Positions 21,685-34,400 of a DNA stretch of 53,945 nucleotides are shown here, one piece after another. A model generated the notes under the pieces. It worked only from the letters and a program-made list of their open reading frames with translations, had not been told where the DNA came from and did no database searches. How positions within the stretch are numbered: the first letter of the stretch is position 1; each line of letters opens with the position of its first letter. Location of the stretch: the NCBI GenBank assembly GCA_032718475.1, contig JAUCBJ010002252.1, forward strand, positions 1 to 53,945, in the 5' to 3' direction. The translations under genes and the position numbers were made by a program. The stretch comes from Nemertoderma westbladi. Lineage: Eukaryota; Xenacoelomorpha; Nemertodermatida; Nemertodermatidae.

Positions 21685-23742
21685 AAAAAGTTAAACAAAA
21701 AGTGGAGAAATAGCATGATCAACTGCGAGGCATACAGCTCGTTTAACCTAATTGGTTCGGACCACAGAATTGTGACTGCAGAGATCAGACTCAGTTTGAG
21801 AGCCAGCAAACCCAGGACAAGCAAGCAAATCAACTATGACTGGGAGAAACTCAGAACTGACAATGCTGTAAAGGATGCTTATACAGTAGAAGTTCAAAAC
21901 CGGTTTGAAGCACTTCAGTCAATGGATGAAGACCAATCCACCGATTCAATATACCAGAATATAATAACAGCCCACAAGGAATCATCTAAGAGTCATATCC
22001 CCCAGAAACCTAAACGAAAACAGTATGTGCCATGGCAAAACTCTGAGGTTACTTGTAAGAGAGAAGATCTTAAGATAGCCTACAAAGTTAAAACCGAACA
22101 ACCAACAACCGAAAACATTAACAAGGTTGAGAAAGCTAAGGACGATCTTAAATTGGCCTACAACATCAGCCAGGAAAAGTACATACAGGATAAAACTAAA
22201 GCAATTACAACTGCTCACATACAGCAACAATCAAGACTTACCTGGCAAACTGTAAATGAGGTATCTGGTCGGAAAAGTTGTGCAAAGGGGCGCCTCAGAG
22301 CCGATAGTCCTGAAGAACGTGTTGGGAAGTGGAAAAATCACTTCAGCAACTTGCTTGGGCAGCCACCAAACATCGAGGTCAGCCCTACAAGGAAAATATA
22401 TGACAAGACACTACCTATAGAAACAGGGGACTTCACACCGGCCGAACTCCAAAGAAGCATTAAAAGCATGTCCAATAATAAAGCGAGTGGATTAGATGAA
22501 ATCCCAGCGGAGGTATGGAAAACCGGAGTTCTAAATAGACCATTATTGAATGTTTGCAACCGGATGTTAAAAGGGGAAAAGCCACCACCAATTTGGACTA
22601 AAGGTCAACTAAAGCCTCTCCCCAAGAAAGGAGACCTCGGCATACCAACAAACTATCGTGACTATCATGACTTTTGTGGACTTCAAGAAGGCATTCGACT
22701 CCATCCATAGAGGTAAAATGCTTGAAATCCTAAGAGCTTATGGAATACCAGAAGTAATTGTTGCTGGCATTGGATTGTTATATTGTGACACAGAAGCGCA
22801 GGTACTCTCACCAGATGGTGAAACTGAGTTTTTCTCAATCCTTGCTGGCGTACTGCAAGGTGACACATTAGCACCATTACTATTTGTAATTGTGCTGGAT
22901 TACGCAATGAGGACGGCTACAAAGGGTGAAGATCTGGGATTCACACTTCAGGAACGCAGAAGTAGTAGATATCCGGCAACTACAGTCACAGATACCGACT
23001 TTGCGGATGACATCGCACAGCTTCTACTAAATAAAGTGGAGAGGGCTGCTAAGGAGGTTGGATTGCATATAAATGCTACCAAGACCAAATTCATGACCTT
23101 TAATGTTGATGGAAACTTGACAACCATTGATAATAATCAACTAAGGAAGGTCGATGACTTCCAGTACCTTGGATCATGGATAGAGAGTAGCAAAAAGGAC
23201 ATAGAAGTTAGGAAAGCAAAGGCTTGGGGTAGCTCTATCAAAAATGGATACAGTCTGGAAATCAGATCTCTCCAGGCACCTGAAGACTAAGTTCTTTCGA
23301 GCCACAGGTGGAAAGTGTATTTTTATACGGGGGTGAGACCTGGACACTGACTAAATCACTTGAACAACGAATTGATGGTTGCTACACAAGACTACTAAGG
23401 GCAGCCCTAAACATCAGCTGGAGACAACACATGACAAAAGCCAAGCTTTATGGTACAATACCACCTGTATCAACCACCCTCCGTGAACGCAGATTAAGAT
23501 TCAGTGGGCACTGCTGGCGAAGTAAAGACGAGGTCATACCAGATCTACTTCTCTGGCAACCAACTCATGGAAAGCGTAGTCGTGGACGACCTGCCATAAC
23601 ATATATAGATCAACTTGAAAGGGATACTGAACTTGGGAGAAACGAAATTGCGACAACTATGGAGAATCGGGAAGCCTGGAAGGATCTCATTTCCACTGTC
23701 CGAGTTCACTCGACCTAGTAGTAATAGTAGTATTACGTTTAT
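21685..23742 (+). mobile_element. APE-type non-LTR retrotransposon copy C (second TAG-tailed family), truncated and deleted
   Basis: Begins inside the endonuclease just before its last catalytic block (SDHRIVTAEIRLSLR). A linker and the start of the RT follow (KPLPKKGDLGIPTNYRD, near 22650). At about 22660 the frame jumps from the NYR box straight to TFVDFKKAFDSIHRGKM, so roughly 75 residues of the RT fingers are missing. The words CTATC and TGAC repeat at the junction, as expected of a slippage or microhomology deletion. GVLQGDTLAPLLF and DFADDIAQ follow. A further gap lies near 23020 and a frameshift near 23290, and the C-terminus (RLRFSGHCWR) ends at 23718 before a TAG/TAA tail. It is clearly related to copies A and B but is a separate family at the protein level. 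Confidence 0.88.
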
Positions 23743-26146
23743 AGGGAAGGAATTAAAAGAATATTTTATATTAATAATTATTTATTTTACAAAACGAAAA
23801 GTTCATTTTTGGTCTGACTTTTTAATTCGTTATATTTTACATTCTGCTATTGTACTCCATGTAGAAATTGCTATACCCGATGGAAAGTGTGCGTGGCGCT
23901 ACTCAAGTTTTTCTTCCAGCAATTCAAACTTGTCCTCATTTTATTGACCTCTGTGGATGAAAGGCTGAGTGGACCCTGGCGGGGCTCGAACCTCAAACCA
24001 ATTGTTACCTCGCCGCTCTTCGAACAGAGACCGCTCTTTTTGATTAAAATTTCGAATTCTCCTTTGTATTTCGTGTAATATTTCTCACCCTCCTCCAAAC
24101 AATAACAATAGATGGGTTCTGTGTTGCATTCACATTTAAAATATAATTAACAATGTTTTGTGCCACTAATATTATTGTACGTAGGCCCCATATGTATTTT
24201 GATAATAATTTCATACATTTTAATTAAAAAACTAAACTTAGCATTTTATAATACAGTGTTGTTATTAAATATACTACCGGAACTACTAATAGAGAATGAT
24301 AGCACTTCTTGGAAAAATATGTTAGACTAATATATTGCTTATAATATTATTTAAATAATTTTAAAACATTAGAGTAATAATTTATTATTAATATTAATAC
24401 ATTATGTGGGAATGTTGATAACTGACAGTAAAACTATATTTATACTGTAGTTATATCGCTATAAAAATTAAATTCCTAATATTTGGTTGAGATCGAAGTC
24501 GCTGATAATATGTTACTATTGATAATATATCGAAACATAATGTATATCATCTTATTGACAAACGCATTATTATTATAGACTATATGTAAGAAAATGCAAA
24601 GACAGTAAGTTAGGATAACAACGATAACGAAAAGATAAACTTAAATGACTAAAATGAGAAAACATGAAGATCCCAGTTTCCAAAATACTGAATATAAATT
24701 ATAATATAAACATTACCAGTAATTAAGCAAATAAATACGTCATTAAGTCTTCATTTACTATTAAATTGAGAAAAATTCCAAATTAAGAATCAATTATTAA
24801 TGTATATTAAATTTATAATATGATATATCGGCCAAACTTCATAGGTGCGTAATTCTTACAAAAACAATGAAATATAGTAAATAAATACAGTATTTGTAGG
24901 TTACAGTTTTATTTTTGGGAGAAATCAATATATCAATATTTTTTTATTAATACTTTATATATTTTTTTTAATAGAAACACGTAGTCCGTACATTTGAAAT
25001 ATTATAGACCTACTGTAGTAAATTGATGCATGCACAGATCAAATTAAGGGGAAGCAAAATACATAATTGGAATGGATTCTTCAACATCTTATGATAGACT
25101 TTTATGACAATTTTCATTTCAGTCACATAATACTGTATGCTTGGCCATTTATGGGTATTTAATTTTGGGTTTTTTGGCTGGAAAATATCTTCAATATAGG
25201 GCCTGCCCTAGGCCCTACCTATTTACATTTGCAAAATATTTTTTAATATCCTTCGATACAACAATAAATTTAAGATTTATATTGAGGCTGTATGTTTTTA
25301 ATGCTGCATGTTTTTTACTTTAACTTAATTCTCCAAAACACTTCTCGTTCAACTTCCCGTTGCGTTGTAATACAGTAGTAATGAAACTTATTATACTGTA
25401 GGCCTACTTATACTTATTAATAATAAGTAAAACGTATGAAATAAACAATTTAATGAAGATATAATGTTATCCTGAAATGAATTGTGGCCTATATATTTTA
25501 ATTGTTACATTGAGTGAGTATTTCACTCTATTAGAAACAATTTTTAAGGTATATTATACCAAATATTTTATGTACACGTACAGTATGTACAGTACATACT
25601 CTGTACATATTTTCAGACACACTGCTACAATTATTTTACACACATCTACAGATAAAAATACAAATCACATTACACCATTATTGAGCCATTTAAATTTATA
25701 TGCTGGCTGAACGAAAATGAAAAATGAAATATACTGGTACATTCCAAACTGATTCACCTAAACTACAGTATTTTACGTATTGTGTATAAATTCGAACATG
25801 TAAGTGGTTTGTTGCACCGTCGAACATTGTGCGTGTGTGCTAACTAATTAAACCCACTATCAGAGTTTTTCTCTAAAATACTTTATAACAAATTGTTATT
25901 CCAGAATTACAACATTATCAAAGAGATTGCTGATTAGGCCTACAAATAGCAAATTCTTAAGTATGAATTAAAATCCGTTTTATCACATTTTTTTACGGGA
26001 TGGCGAATGTGAAGTTCTATTCAAGTCTAGATATGTAAATTGTGCCTTCTAATGGTGAAAACTACCGGTTGTAAATATACTGTATTTGTAAAAATCACAG
26101 ATAATTTTACATACAGTACGTAATTTATATGTGGTTGTTTATATCC
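23743..26146. other. AT-rich region 3' of Vax, no gene seen
   Basis: This lies downstream of the Vax stop on the minus strand and so includes the Vax 3' UTR of unknown length. A minus-strand AATAAA word is present near 24908. No coding frame was recognised. Confidence 0.4.
23948..24060 (-). repeat. Possible tRNA-derived SINE head
   Basis: The minus strand holds a good RNA polymerase III B box (GGTTCGAGCCCC) preceded by GCGGTCTCTGTTCG and followed by GCCAGGGTCCACTCAGCC, the layout of a tRNA-derived SINE. No full tRNA cloverleaf was folded and no second copy is in the window. Confidence 0.35.
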
Positions 26147-26716
26147 CTATGTCCTTCGTGTTGTAGGTAGATAAGGAGTCCCATTTGAACTCCTAGCTGT
26201 CTGCATCCCGTTGCCTATGGGGGAGAATCCACCCAATATTCGGCTGGAGCTGGGCTGTGGTTGTTCGGAATGGTGGATAAATCGCTCCCCGAACATGTAT
26301 CCCTGCTGAGGGTAGCGATGTAGCTGGCCAGAGTCTGGGTGGTAACCCCGGGGTGTATGGAACCTTTGTGGAATGTAGCCGGGTACGCCTGGGTGAACGT
26401 GTTCAGGAAGCATACCGATGTGCTCGCTAAACGGATGCATGTGTTCGGGAAACATTGCCGATTGTTGATTAAGTAACGATGTTTGATCTGGCACGCCACC
26501 TTGCGGTAACCTACAGTCATTTAAAAGCCGATGCGGTTGTACGGCCTCAGTAGTGTGCGATATTCGAGAGGCTTCTGTCAGTACCGGGCGAGGTGTTTCT
26601 AACATCTTTAGGATGTTACAGGCGGCGATACTTTCCGCGTTAGCTAGTTGATAGTCAGAATCGCGACATTTTTCCCGTTTGAACTTGGTTCTTCTATTTT
26701 GAAACCAAACTTTAAC
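26147..26716 (-). CDS. Vax: Vax homeobox gene, exon 3 (homeodomain helix 3 and C-terminus)
   Basis: On the minus strand the exon opens after ATTTTAG at 26717 and continues the exon 2 frame in phase 0. It begins VKVWFQNRRTKFKREK, homeodomain positions 45-60 with W48, F49, N51 and R53 in place and Q50 as the specificity residue. Directly after comes ESIAACNILKMLE, the Vax-specific segment that follows the homeodomain in vertebrate Vax1/Vax2. The rest is rich in His, Pro, Gln and Met. It supplies 189 residues and ends with TGA/TAA-bounded sequence at 26147. TKFKREK resembles Emx rather than Vax at the end of helix 3, but the flanking segments decide for Vax. Confidence 0.88.
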   Translation of the reverse strand, partial: VKVWFQNRRTKFKREKCRDSDYQLANAESIAACNILKMLETPRPVLTEASRISHTTEAVQPHRLLNDCRLPQGGVPDQTSLLNQQSAMFPEHMHPFSEHIGMLPEHVHPGVPGYIPQRFHTPRGYHPDSGQLHRYPQQGYMFGERFIHHSEQPQPSSSRILGGFSPIGNGMQTARSSNGTPYLPTTRRT

Positions 26717-28989
26717 CTAAAATGTAAAATTTTACAATGTAATTTAGTAGTACCACCAACAAACAAATTGTCATGAGAAATGGTCATACTGTATGAAATG
26801 CACGAAAATCCCTAGGGGTCGTTTTTTCGATCCCCACATGGGAACCAGGCCATTTCGTTTCGGGACAAATGCTGTAGTCAGGGCGCATCTCTCTGCCTTT
26901 CATCCTTAATAAAATGGTAATTGAATGAGTACTGGAGATTCATCTGGGGAGTAGAATTCAGGTGGGACCTTACTGGAAATAAGACGTTGTGCAAAATACA
27001 ATTAAACAATTGTTTCTCCATTTGCCACCGCAAACTGAGTTTTAATAATAGTTAAGGTATTACCCACCATGTTTTATATGATAAATAAAAATTTACAGGA
27101 AAAAAATAACCTGGCTAAATAAAATCTCAGAATTACGTTTAAATTCAATAAGTTCCCGAAAAAACATATTAGGTCAACGAGAGAAATAAAAGCGAATAAA
27201 AGCAGATGATTCATAACAATAAAATAGTACTGTAGTACTGTAATATAGCTGTTCTCATAAATATTAATGTTTAACATTGAACTATTTTACCAGTACCGAT
27301 TGGCCAGTGCGAAGTAGTGTTGTACTGTAATACTTGAACTTGAAAGATAGAAGCGGTCCTTTAATGCAAATTAATACGATTATGTATTATTAATTAAAAA
27401 TATGATATACTGTACTTCCCCCACCCACAACACGAGTTAAAATTATGATATACTCTACTTACCCCACCCACAACTAAATTTGAGTCGTAAATATTAAAAT
27501 TTATTATTAAGTTAATAGTGCAGTACAGGCTCCAGCCTATGACCCCGTAGGAATTTTTTATATGCCGGAGCTACCCCACATAGATGTGTGGGGCCATTAA
27601 CAAATTTTGGGTAGATTTCACCAAACGGTTGCGCTCGTTTTTTTGGAGGGATTTATTCATCCGTTCATTCAATATTTTCTGATAGTTTGGGGTGGCGCAT
27701 AAAGAGAATAAGGGTTAAATTAATAAAATATTACAATGTTTCATTCCCTTTCTATCAAAATTTCCGTTCGCATTCCGTTCATTATGGTTACGACATTTCA
27801 AACATATCAAATTCGTTTACGCGCTCAAGAAATGTAGGCCTACTCCTATAACCAGGTCAGCAACAATTAATAAATATTTTATTTAGTTGTAAAATATATG
27901 TGTATCCAGGCAACTGTCAAAATGAAACATACACAAAATATTCGTTTGAAATGTTTTCTTTTAGGAGTGCCGTCACGCGTGGGTCTGTCTCGGAGTGTGG
28001 TGGATCTGGGGGGGGGGGGGGGGGGTTGGTTTGGTCACAGCACTGGTTACTGATCTCATAATTATCATCATGGTCATCATCACCTTACTAGTCTTTGACT
28101 ACAAGATGGTGTTCCCTACTATTTTTATTTTACTAGGAACCGAGTAGGGAGGTTAATTTCTTAAAGGTCAGATTGTTTTGCGATTATTGTGAAAATTAAA
28201 TTAAAGTTGTTGTTTGTTCTTAAATATAGCAACGAAGGAAATTGCCACGTATAGCAACAGCTCTTATAGTATTATAGTATTGTCAATTTCTATAGCAACG
28301 GGCTTTAAACGGACGGACGTAATGCCTATGTCGTAGCGTCATGGGATCAGAATCCATCACCAATATATCAAGTGTAACGAACCATAATGCACTATTTTTA
28401 AGTTTCTAGTTGCCTCGGAAACAGGTAACGTTGACTAGAAGCGGGCTATATCTTACCCGCAGCCTCATTAAATCAACCTCCACCCCCACTATATCGATTA
28501 TAAGGAAAAATAAGAATATGTTTCAGTTTCATGATGCCGGCCATGGCAACTCGACAGAATTGTTTTCCATTTGCGTCCAGTTTCCCCCCCTGTCTCGAAA
28601 ATCTACCCAGCTGTAACATATGCTTTTCCGGAAATAGCGTCCCACCTCTCAGCCTCAAACCTAAAAGAAATGGGCATCATTAAAGCAACAATTTAAATCG
28701 GCTACTTTCACTTGTGATGTGTATGATTACTTAACGTACTGTTATTGTATGTAGTAACTGCAATTAATTACATAAAATGGATGTATTTCATTAATATTCT
28801 TAAACCATACCATTAAAGCTTCTTATACAGGACGCGATAAGTATAGACATTATAACAAAATTAGGTATATACCATTGCATGAAAACGGCACAATTCATCG
28901 TTCATAACCATTGTATATTTATGTAAACCTCTCTCACTGTGTTCAACTCAGTTCAAAACGCTGAAAAGTGTTACTTTTCACACGATATA
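26717..28989. other. Vax intron 2, 3' part
   Basis: No gene seen. About 26815-26960 has a GGGGTCG...TCGATCCCC tRNA-like block and may be a SINE scrap. An 18-G run is at 28008-28025. A small perfect hairpin (CCCCACA/TGTGGGG, 27575-27595 region) is also present. Confidence 0.4.
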
Positions 28990-29690
28990 TATAGACACCA
29001 TTTCCTGAAATATAGTGGTTATTCAAGTACCTGGACCCTCCCCCAAATTTTTCTACAAATCGTAATGAGATTGCATGAAATTTGAAACAGAGATAGTTTC
29101 ACCTCCCTCCACCTTGCTGGGTGAGCCAGAATTTTTATTTTTGCTTTCAATCTTTAGCTACAAGCGTTTCAAAAAGGTGTCTCCGGTGATATTTCGCCAG
29201 TTACACTGCAGTTATTCATGAACCTTATCGTGATGGTTGGTAGAAATAGAAAGCTGCCCGTGCAAGGATTCCAAAAATGTAAAAACATTTGAATTTCGTT
29301 GGGAAATAGCTGAGATATGAGCGTTCAAAAGTTGCATGGTTTTGCGAGGCTGTTTTATTCTATTAAATAAAAATACCATATTCTAGAACATTTTGTTTAT
29401 GTATGAATAGCTACATAATAGTATGATTTAAAAAGCATTGCGTTGTTGCCCAGCTACGTATTGGATAAACAAAATGTTCTGGAATATGATGTATTTGTTA
29501 AATAGATGTTAAATAGCAGGGGAAGCAAATACATGCCACATTCGAATTCCAATATCTCTGCTATTTCCCAATCAAATTCAAATGATTTTACATATTTGGA
29601 ATCCTTGCATGGGCAGCTTTCTATTTGTACCAACAAATCACTATAAGGTTGATGAGTAATTACAGTGTAACTAGTAAAATATCATATCAT
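28990..29690. mobile_element. Foldback (MITE-like) element with about 230-bp inverted arms
   Basis: Sequence 29188-29413 pairs as a long imperfect inverted repeat with 29451-29683, leaving a loop of about 37 bp. Matching words include GAAAGCTGCCC, CAAGGATTCCAAA and AACATTTTGTTTAT. The preceding 28990-29187 part is kept with it because sequence from both (CAGGTACxTGAATAACxACACTATAT and GCAGGGGAAGCAAATACATG) recurs together at 38645-38720. No target duplication was identified. Confidence 0.75.
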
Positions 29691-31440
29691 ATAACGACGC
29701 TAAATTCAAGGACATGGTGTAGTTATGATCAATACTGGTAATAGAAAAATTATATATTTTGTAGCTCACTATCGCAACTCTTGGTTTTCTTTTGTAAAAA
29801 TAATTGGACGGATTGATCGGTTGCAATTTGCAGTCTGTTCATATTCATAAGAAGATTGAAGAATGTTGTTTGTAATCAAAGGTTGATATATAACTTTAAT
29901 AAGTTTTATTAATGTAACATTAATAATAAGTTCAATACAGTTATATTTCAAGCTCCGATTACAATACTTTTCAATCATGTTTTGAATTGACTGCAAATGG
30001 CACCCGATCAATCTGTCAAATTAATTTTGCAAATCAAAGCCAATAGTTGTTACTGTTGCGGGGCCGGGTATGCCCCTATATATCCTAGGATATAACAGTT
30101 TGTTAAAACAGATCAATATGAAGGGAAACCTTTCATATTGATAGACAGCTGCCGGCTAAATTATTAGAAGGCATTCAAGAAACATGACGTGGGTGGGCGT
30201 GCTGACACATTACCTCATCATGTAATGAAGGATTCTGTGAAGTTAGGCACCTACTGCAGTTAGGCTAGATATTGGCCGCTCCGTGCCCAACAAGAAATCT
30301 TCTCTCGCTGTGCTGATAGGGTGAAATTGGACCACCCTGTTTGCTATTAGTGTGCATGTGAGTGACAAGTTAGAGTTGTTTGGCGATGATGGTGGTTGGG
30401 GGTATTATAAGAAGTGAGTTCGAACGAATGGACAATAGAAGGGCTTATCCGCATGAATAGATAACATACACATGGTGATAGCACCTGATGTTCTGCTATG
30501 AAACCAAGATGACACTGTCCTGATAATCCAACACACATATTATGCTACAACTATCAGGATTCCACACAAAAGAAAATTAAACAAAGGAACTTGTAATCAT
30601 CGAAAATATTACCAACAACTGCACGCATCATAGATCGACCAGTTTGACATATAAAATTAAATATCGACTTATTGTCAATGAGAATCTCTTGGACAATGCG
30701 ACTAAGAAATACTCAGTTGGTGGCCCCTAGAAATGGTTACTGTATTTCAGAACAGTATTTGGTTATATTTTGTTGTTAATTATTTAGATATTGTTAGTAT
30801 TATACATGAAGGGATATTACATATTGCACAGTACAAACTTACATACATTAACATACCTAGTGAGTACAAAGTCAAATTCTGAAAAACAACCAACCCACCG
30901 AGTAAAGAACAACGCTACAAAATTATTAAAGTAGAATTCATATATAACTTGTAACTGTATACTGCCCAGGGTACTCCAGTCAACAACAAATTATTGATCC
31001 AGTAAACAATTGTTGTAAAGTACAAAGTGCCAATGTTAAAAAATAAAGTAAGATGGATTGATTTTCTGGGTAGGACTGAATAATTATCTAATGTAGCATA
31101 ACATTTATTTCTGATTTTAAAAATCGAGAACCCTCAAGCGTCTGCTGCTGGTATTGGAGCTACAACTACAGTTAATTTAGTAAAAACAATTCCAGTTTAA
31201 ATACCATCGATGGGTCTGATGTCTTCAGCTGTAAGCAGTAAGTGCTCAGCAAGGATCCCCATACTTCAACCCTTACTCAACTGGTTTCGGCAGACTATGC
31301 TTAATGCCTTCTCCCGTCGCTGGGAACACAGTCATGCAGAGTTGTTCGTGATGACTCCAGTTAGACCTACAGATCCGTCTAGAGATGTTATGTTATTTAA
31401 TCGAATACAAATATTATCTACCATATTTAATCTAATACAT
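29691..31440. other. Vax intron 2, no gene seen
   Basis: AT-rich sequence without recognisable frames. A short TTCATATTGAT inverted pair flanks GGGAAACC near 30110-30140. Confidence 0.4.
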
Positions 31441-31854
31441 CAGGCCCGTAGCCAGGGGGGTTCGTTGGTTCGAACGAACCGCCCTGTTGAGAAAAGTGCT
31501 CTATTATACGATCACATGTTTGGGAAATGTGCAATTTTTATATTCACCTTTTTGAGAAATATTCTCCTTTATATTCACCTATTCGTAAAAGTGCCTTTCC
31601 GGCAAAGCAAATGTTGAAGTTACATTAGCAGCTAGAACAGTTAGGGTTCACATTATCCCAGTGACAATGTGCTTTAAAAAGTACCCCACATATCGGGCTT
31701 CAGATCATCCAATCCCCCCACCCCCCTCCGCCCTATTCCTACTTTAATATGCTCTGGCTAAACGAATGGATATTTGTCATTATTTAAACAAGCTAAAAAA
31801 GTGCCCTTTTTTGAAAAAAGGAACCGCCCTTTTAAAATCCTGGCTACTGGCCTG
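31441..31854. mobile_element. 414-bp non-autonomous DNA transposon with TIRs and a 5-bp TSD
   Basis: Starts CAGGCCCGTAGCCAGG and ends CCTGGCTACTGGCCTG, an imperfect 16-bp terminal inverted repeat. TACAT lies directly outside both ends (31436-31440 and 31855-31859). Inside, GAACGAACCGCCCT and GGAACCGCCCTTTT are further partial repeats. No transposase frame is present, so it would be mobilised in trans. Superfamily is not assigned. Confidence 0.75.
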
Positions 31855-31859
31855 TACAT

Positions 31860-34400
31860 AGATTATTGTTTATAGGAGTTTGAGTTTGATGCTCCAATTT
31901 CATTAAAAGAATATATAGCCAGAGAATATAATTCACCATTATAATCAAATGTGCATGTTTGTTTATTACATGCCAGACTTCAGAAGCATTAATCTCCGGC
32001 ATTTAAATTAATTTAAATTAAATTAATTAATTAAATTAATCTCCGGCATCTCATCTTTGTATAAATCTTCCATGATGCATAAACAGAGCTGGTTCAAATG
32101 TGGAGCGGACATGTGGTGTGCAAGACTTTTTATTCTTTTTACAGAACACAGGGGAGCACACTCAGAAACAGCAAAAAACATAAAAATATGAGAACACAGA
32201 AGTACTTAAACTTAGCTGCAAAAAACAACAGGCTGGGTAAATAACCAGCTTAAATCATAAGATAGTAAGAAAGTCAATCACATTTTTTATTTAAATGACA
32301 GAATTCCGCGAATTCCAATTAATTCTATTTACTTTTCATAATCCTGTAATTGATACATATAATTGTTTGGGTTTGATGTTAGTCCGCAGTCCGGTATTGG
32401 GAATGTTCTGAATTCTATTGAATGTATTGCACTTTTCATGGTACAACATACAGGTACTACTGTGTAGGCACATAACGGTAAGGCGCATTACATCAGACCA
32501 TATTGAACCATTCCAAATATCAGACTACGGACACAGCACCTAACCATTTAACCAATTTTCCATGGTTACAGGATTATGAAAAGTAAATAATTTTGAAGTT
32601 TCTTTTTATTAATAGAAAATTATATATAATAAACCGAAAATAATAAAAAAAAACAAGAAAAATAATATTATAAATAAACCGCCCTTTGATAAATGTTAAC
32701 AGAAATTTAATTACATATAAAATTTGATTCTGCATTTATGACTACTACCATTGCTATGTTTGAAATTATTGTCGAAAAGAGGTTGGCTGGAGATTTAAAA
32801 AATACTGCTAATTCTTACATATCATTGTCAGAATTTTATGTTTATACTATACAGTCAGTCCCCATAGAGTCCGTAAGGTCGAATTGTCTTTACTGATATG
32901 CTTAATTACTCAAATTGGTAAATATTTACTACTTCAAAACGTTTTGTAACTAAATTAAACTGAATTGATATAATAACTCTGTTTTTTATTTAAGAATTTT
33001 CTCTGTTTCACATTATAATATTTGTATCCAAGTACAGTATAGTTCGTTATACAACTTTATGTTTACAACCATTGCAGAGGAACACCTTGTCATCAATAAA
33101 CTTGACGGACCTCGCCCTTTTGATAATTTACGATAGTTTACTACTGTTAGATACATGGAATGGTGCTGATGCAATACTCAGTCAGCCTTTAGAATAGGCA
33201 GCATAATGTTGGTCGGATTGTAAATGCCAAAAATTATGAAAGGAAATTTGGAAGAATTCGCACAGAATATTGCCATCTTACTAATTTGCACGAGAATGTT
33301 GTATAATACAGTAGACAGATACATATTAATTTACAGGTTCTAATTTAGCTCTATGTTGTGTGCATCATGGTCTGGACACGCCACTGCACTGCATTGGTGG
33401 GTAGATGTATAATTGTGTTGATATCGACACAATATATGATGTCTTGCCAGACTTCGCAATCAATGTTTGAGACAATGAGGCGCTACGACATCATATCGTG
33501 CGACCTTGATTGCGATATTGGGATTCTCATTAAGGGATCTACATCGATATGATCCGGGATTAGTTTTTCTCCGTTCGGAATATGAAAAGTGGTTGGATAT
33601 TGAAATATAGAATATTTCCTAGCAACATTGCTGCCTTGCACCCATATCACTGAATCGAATGTATATCAAAAGTGAAATTTAAGCTCCGAGAGACTTCCTG
33701 CTAGTTAATGTTGGAAGCAGAGAGTTTGAAAGCGAACAAGTTGAAAAGTTGGGAAGCCCATAAGACCCAGATAATATTAACAAAAACCCATGCGAAGCAA
33801 GAAACATAAAAACATGAATTCAATTTATAACAATTTACACATAGTATATATTATATACATACAGTAGTACACTAAGGACTAAGCACCAACCGAATAATAC
33901 AGGCTTAAAATTTATAAAGCAATTTGAATTATTTCCCTCTCAAAACGAAGAATAATTGCTATTTCAATTTACGAAACCCATTTCATATCCAGGTTTGGTC
34001 GGTCATCTGGGCATTGATGCAGAAAACCTTTCATATCAATGCAGTATAAATGAGGTGTTACCTGTACCTGTTTCTTACTAAGGGCATAACCAGGTGTCGT
34101 AATTATGACACCACTTAATCCTGGATCAAGTAGATTAAGGACCCATATACTTGGCTGTGCAGGGTATATGGCCTGGCCATTCAGAAGTTAATCTACCATT
34201 GTCTGGTCTGGAGTAGAGTGCTCTCATCTCCAATTTGAGTGTACTCTACTGCGTCCATAATGTGGCAGTAAGGGTGCAGGAAATAGGCAGGCAGTGGTCT
34301 ACAGCCTAGATCTCATTTCCAAAACTACTGATAGTACTATATTGCTGTTATTACCGGACACAAATGGCATCACAAGCGTCAGTTATCTCCAGACCGGCTG
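31860..34400. other. Vax intron 2, no gene seen
   Basis: AT-rich. It contains an ATTAATCTCCGGCAT direct repeat on both sides of an AATTAA palindrome (31990-32048). No coding frame recognised. Confidence 0.4.
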
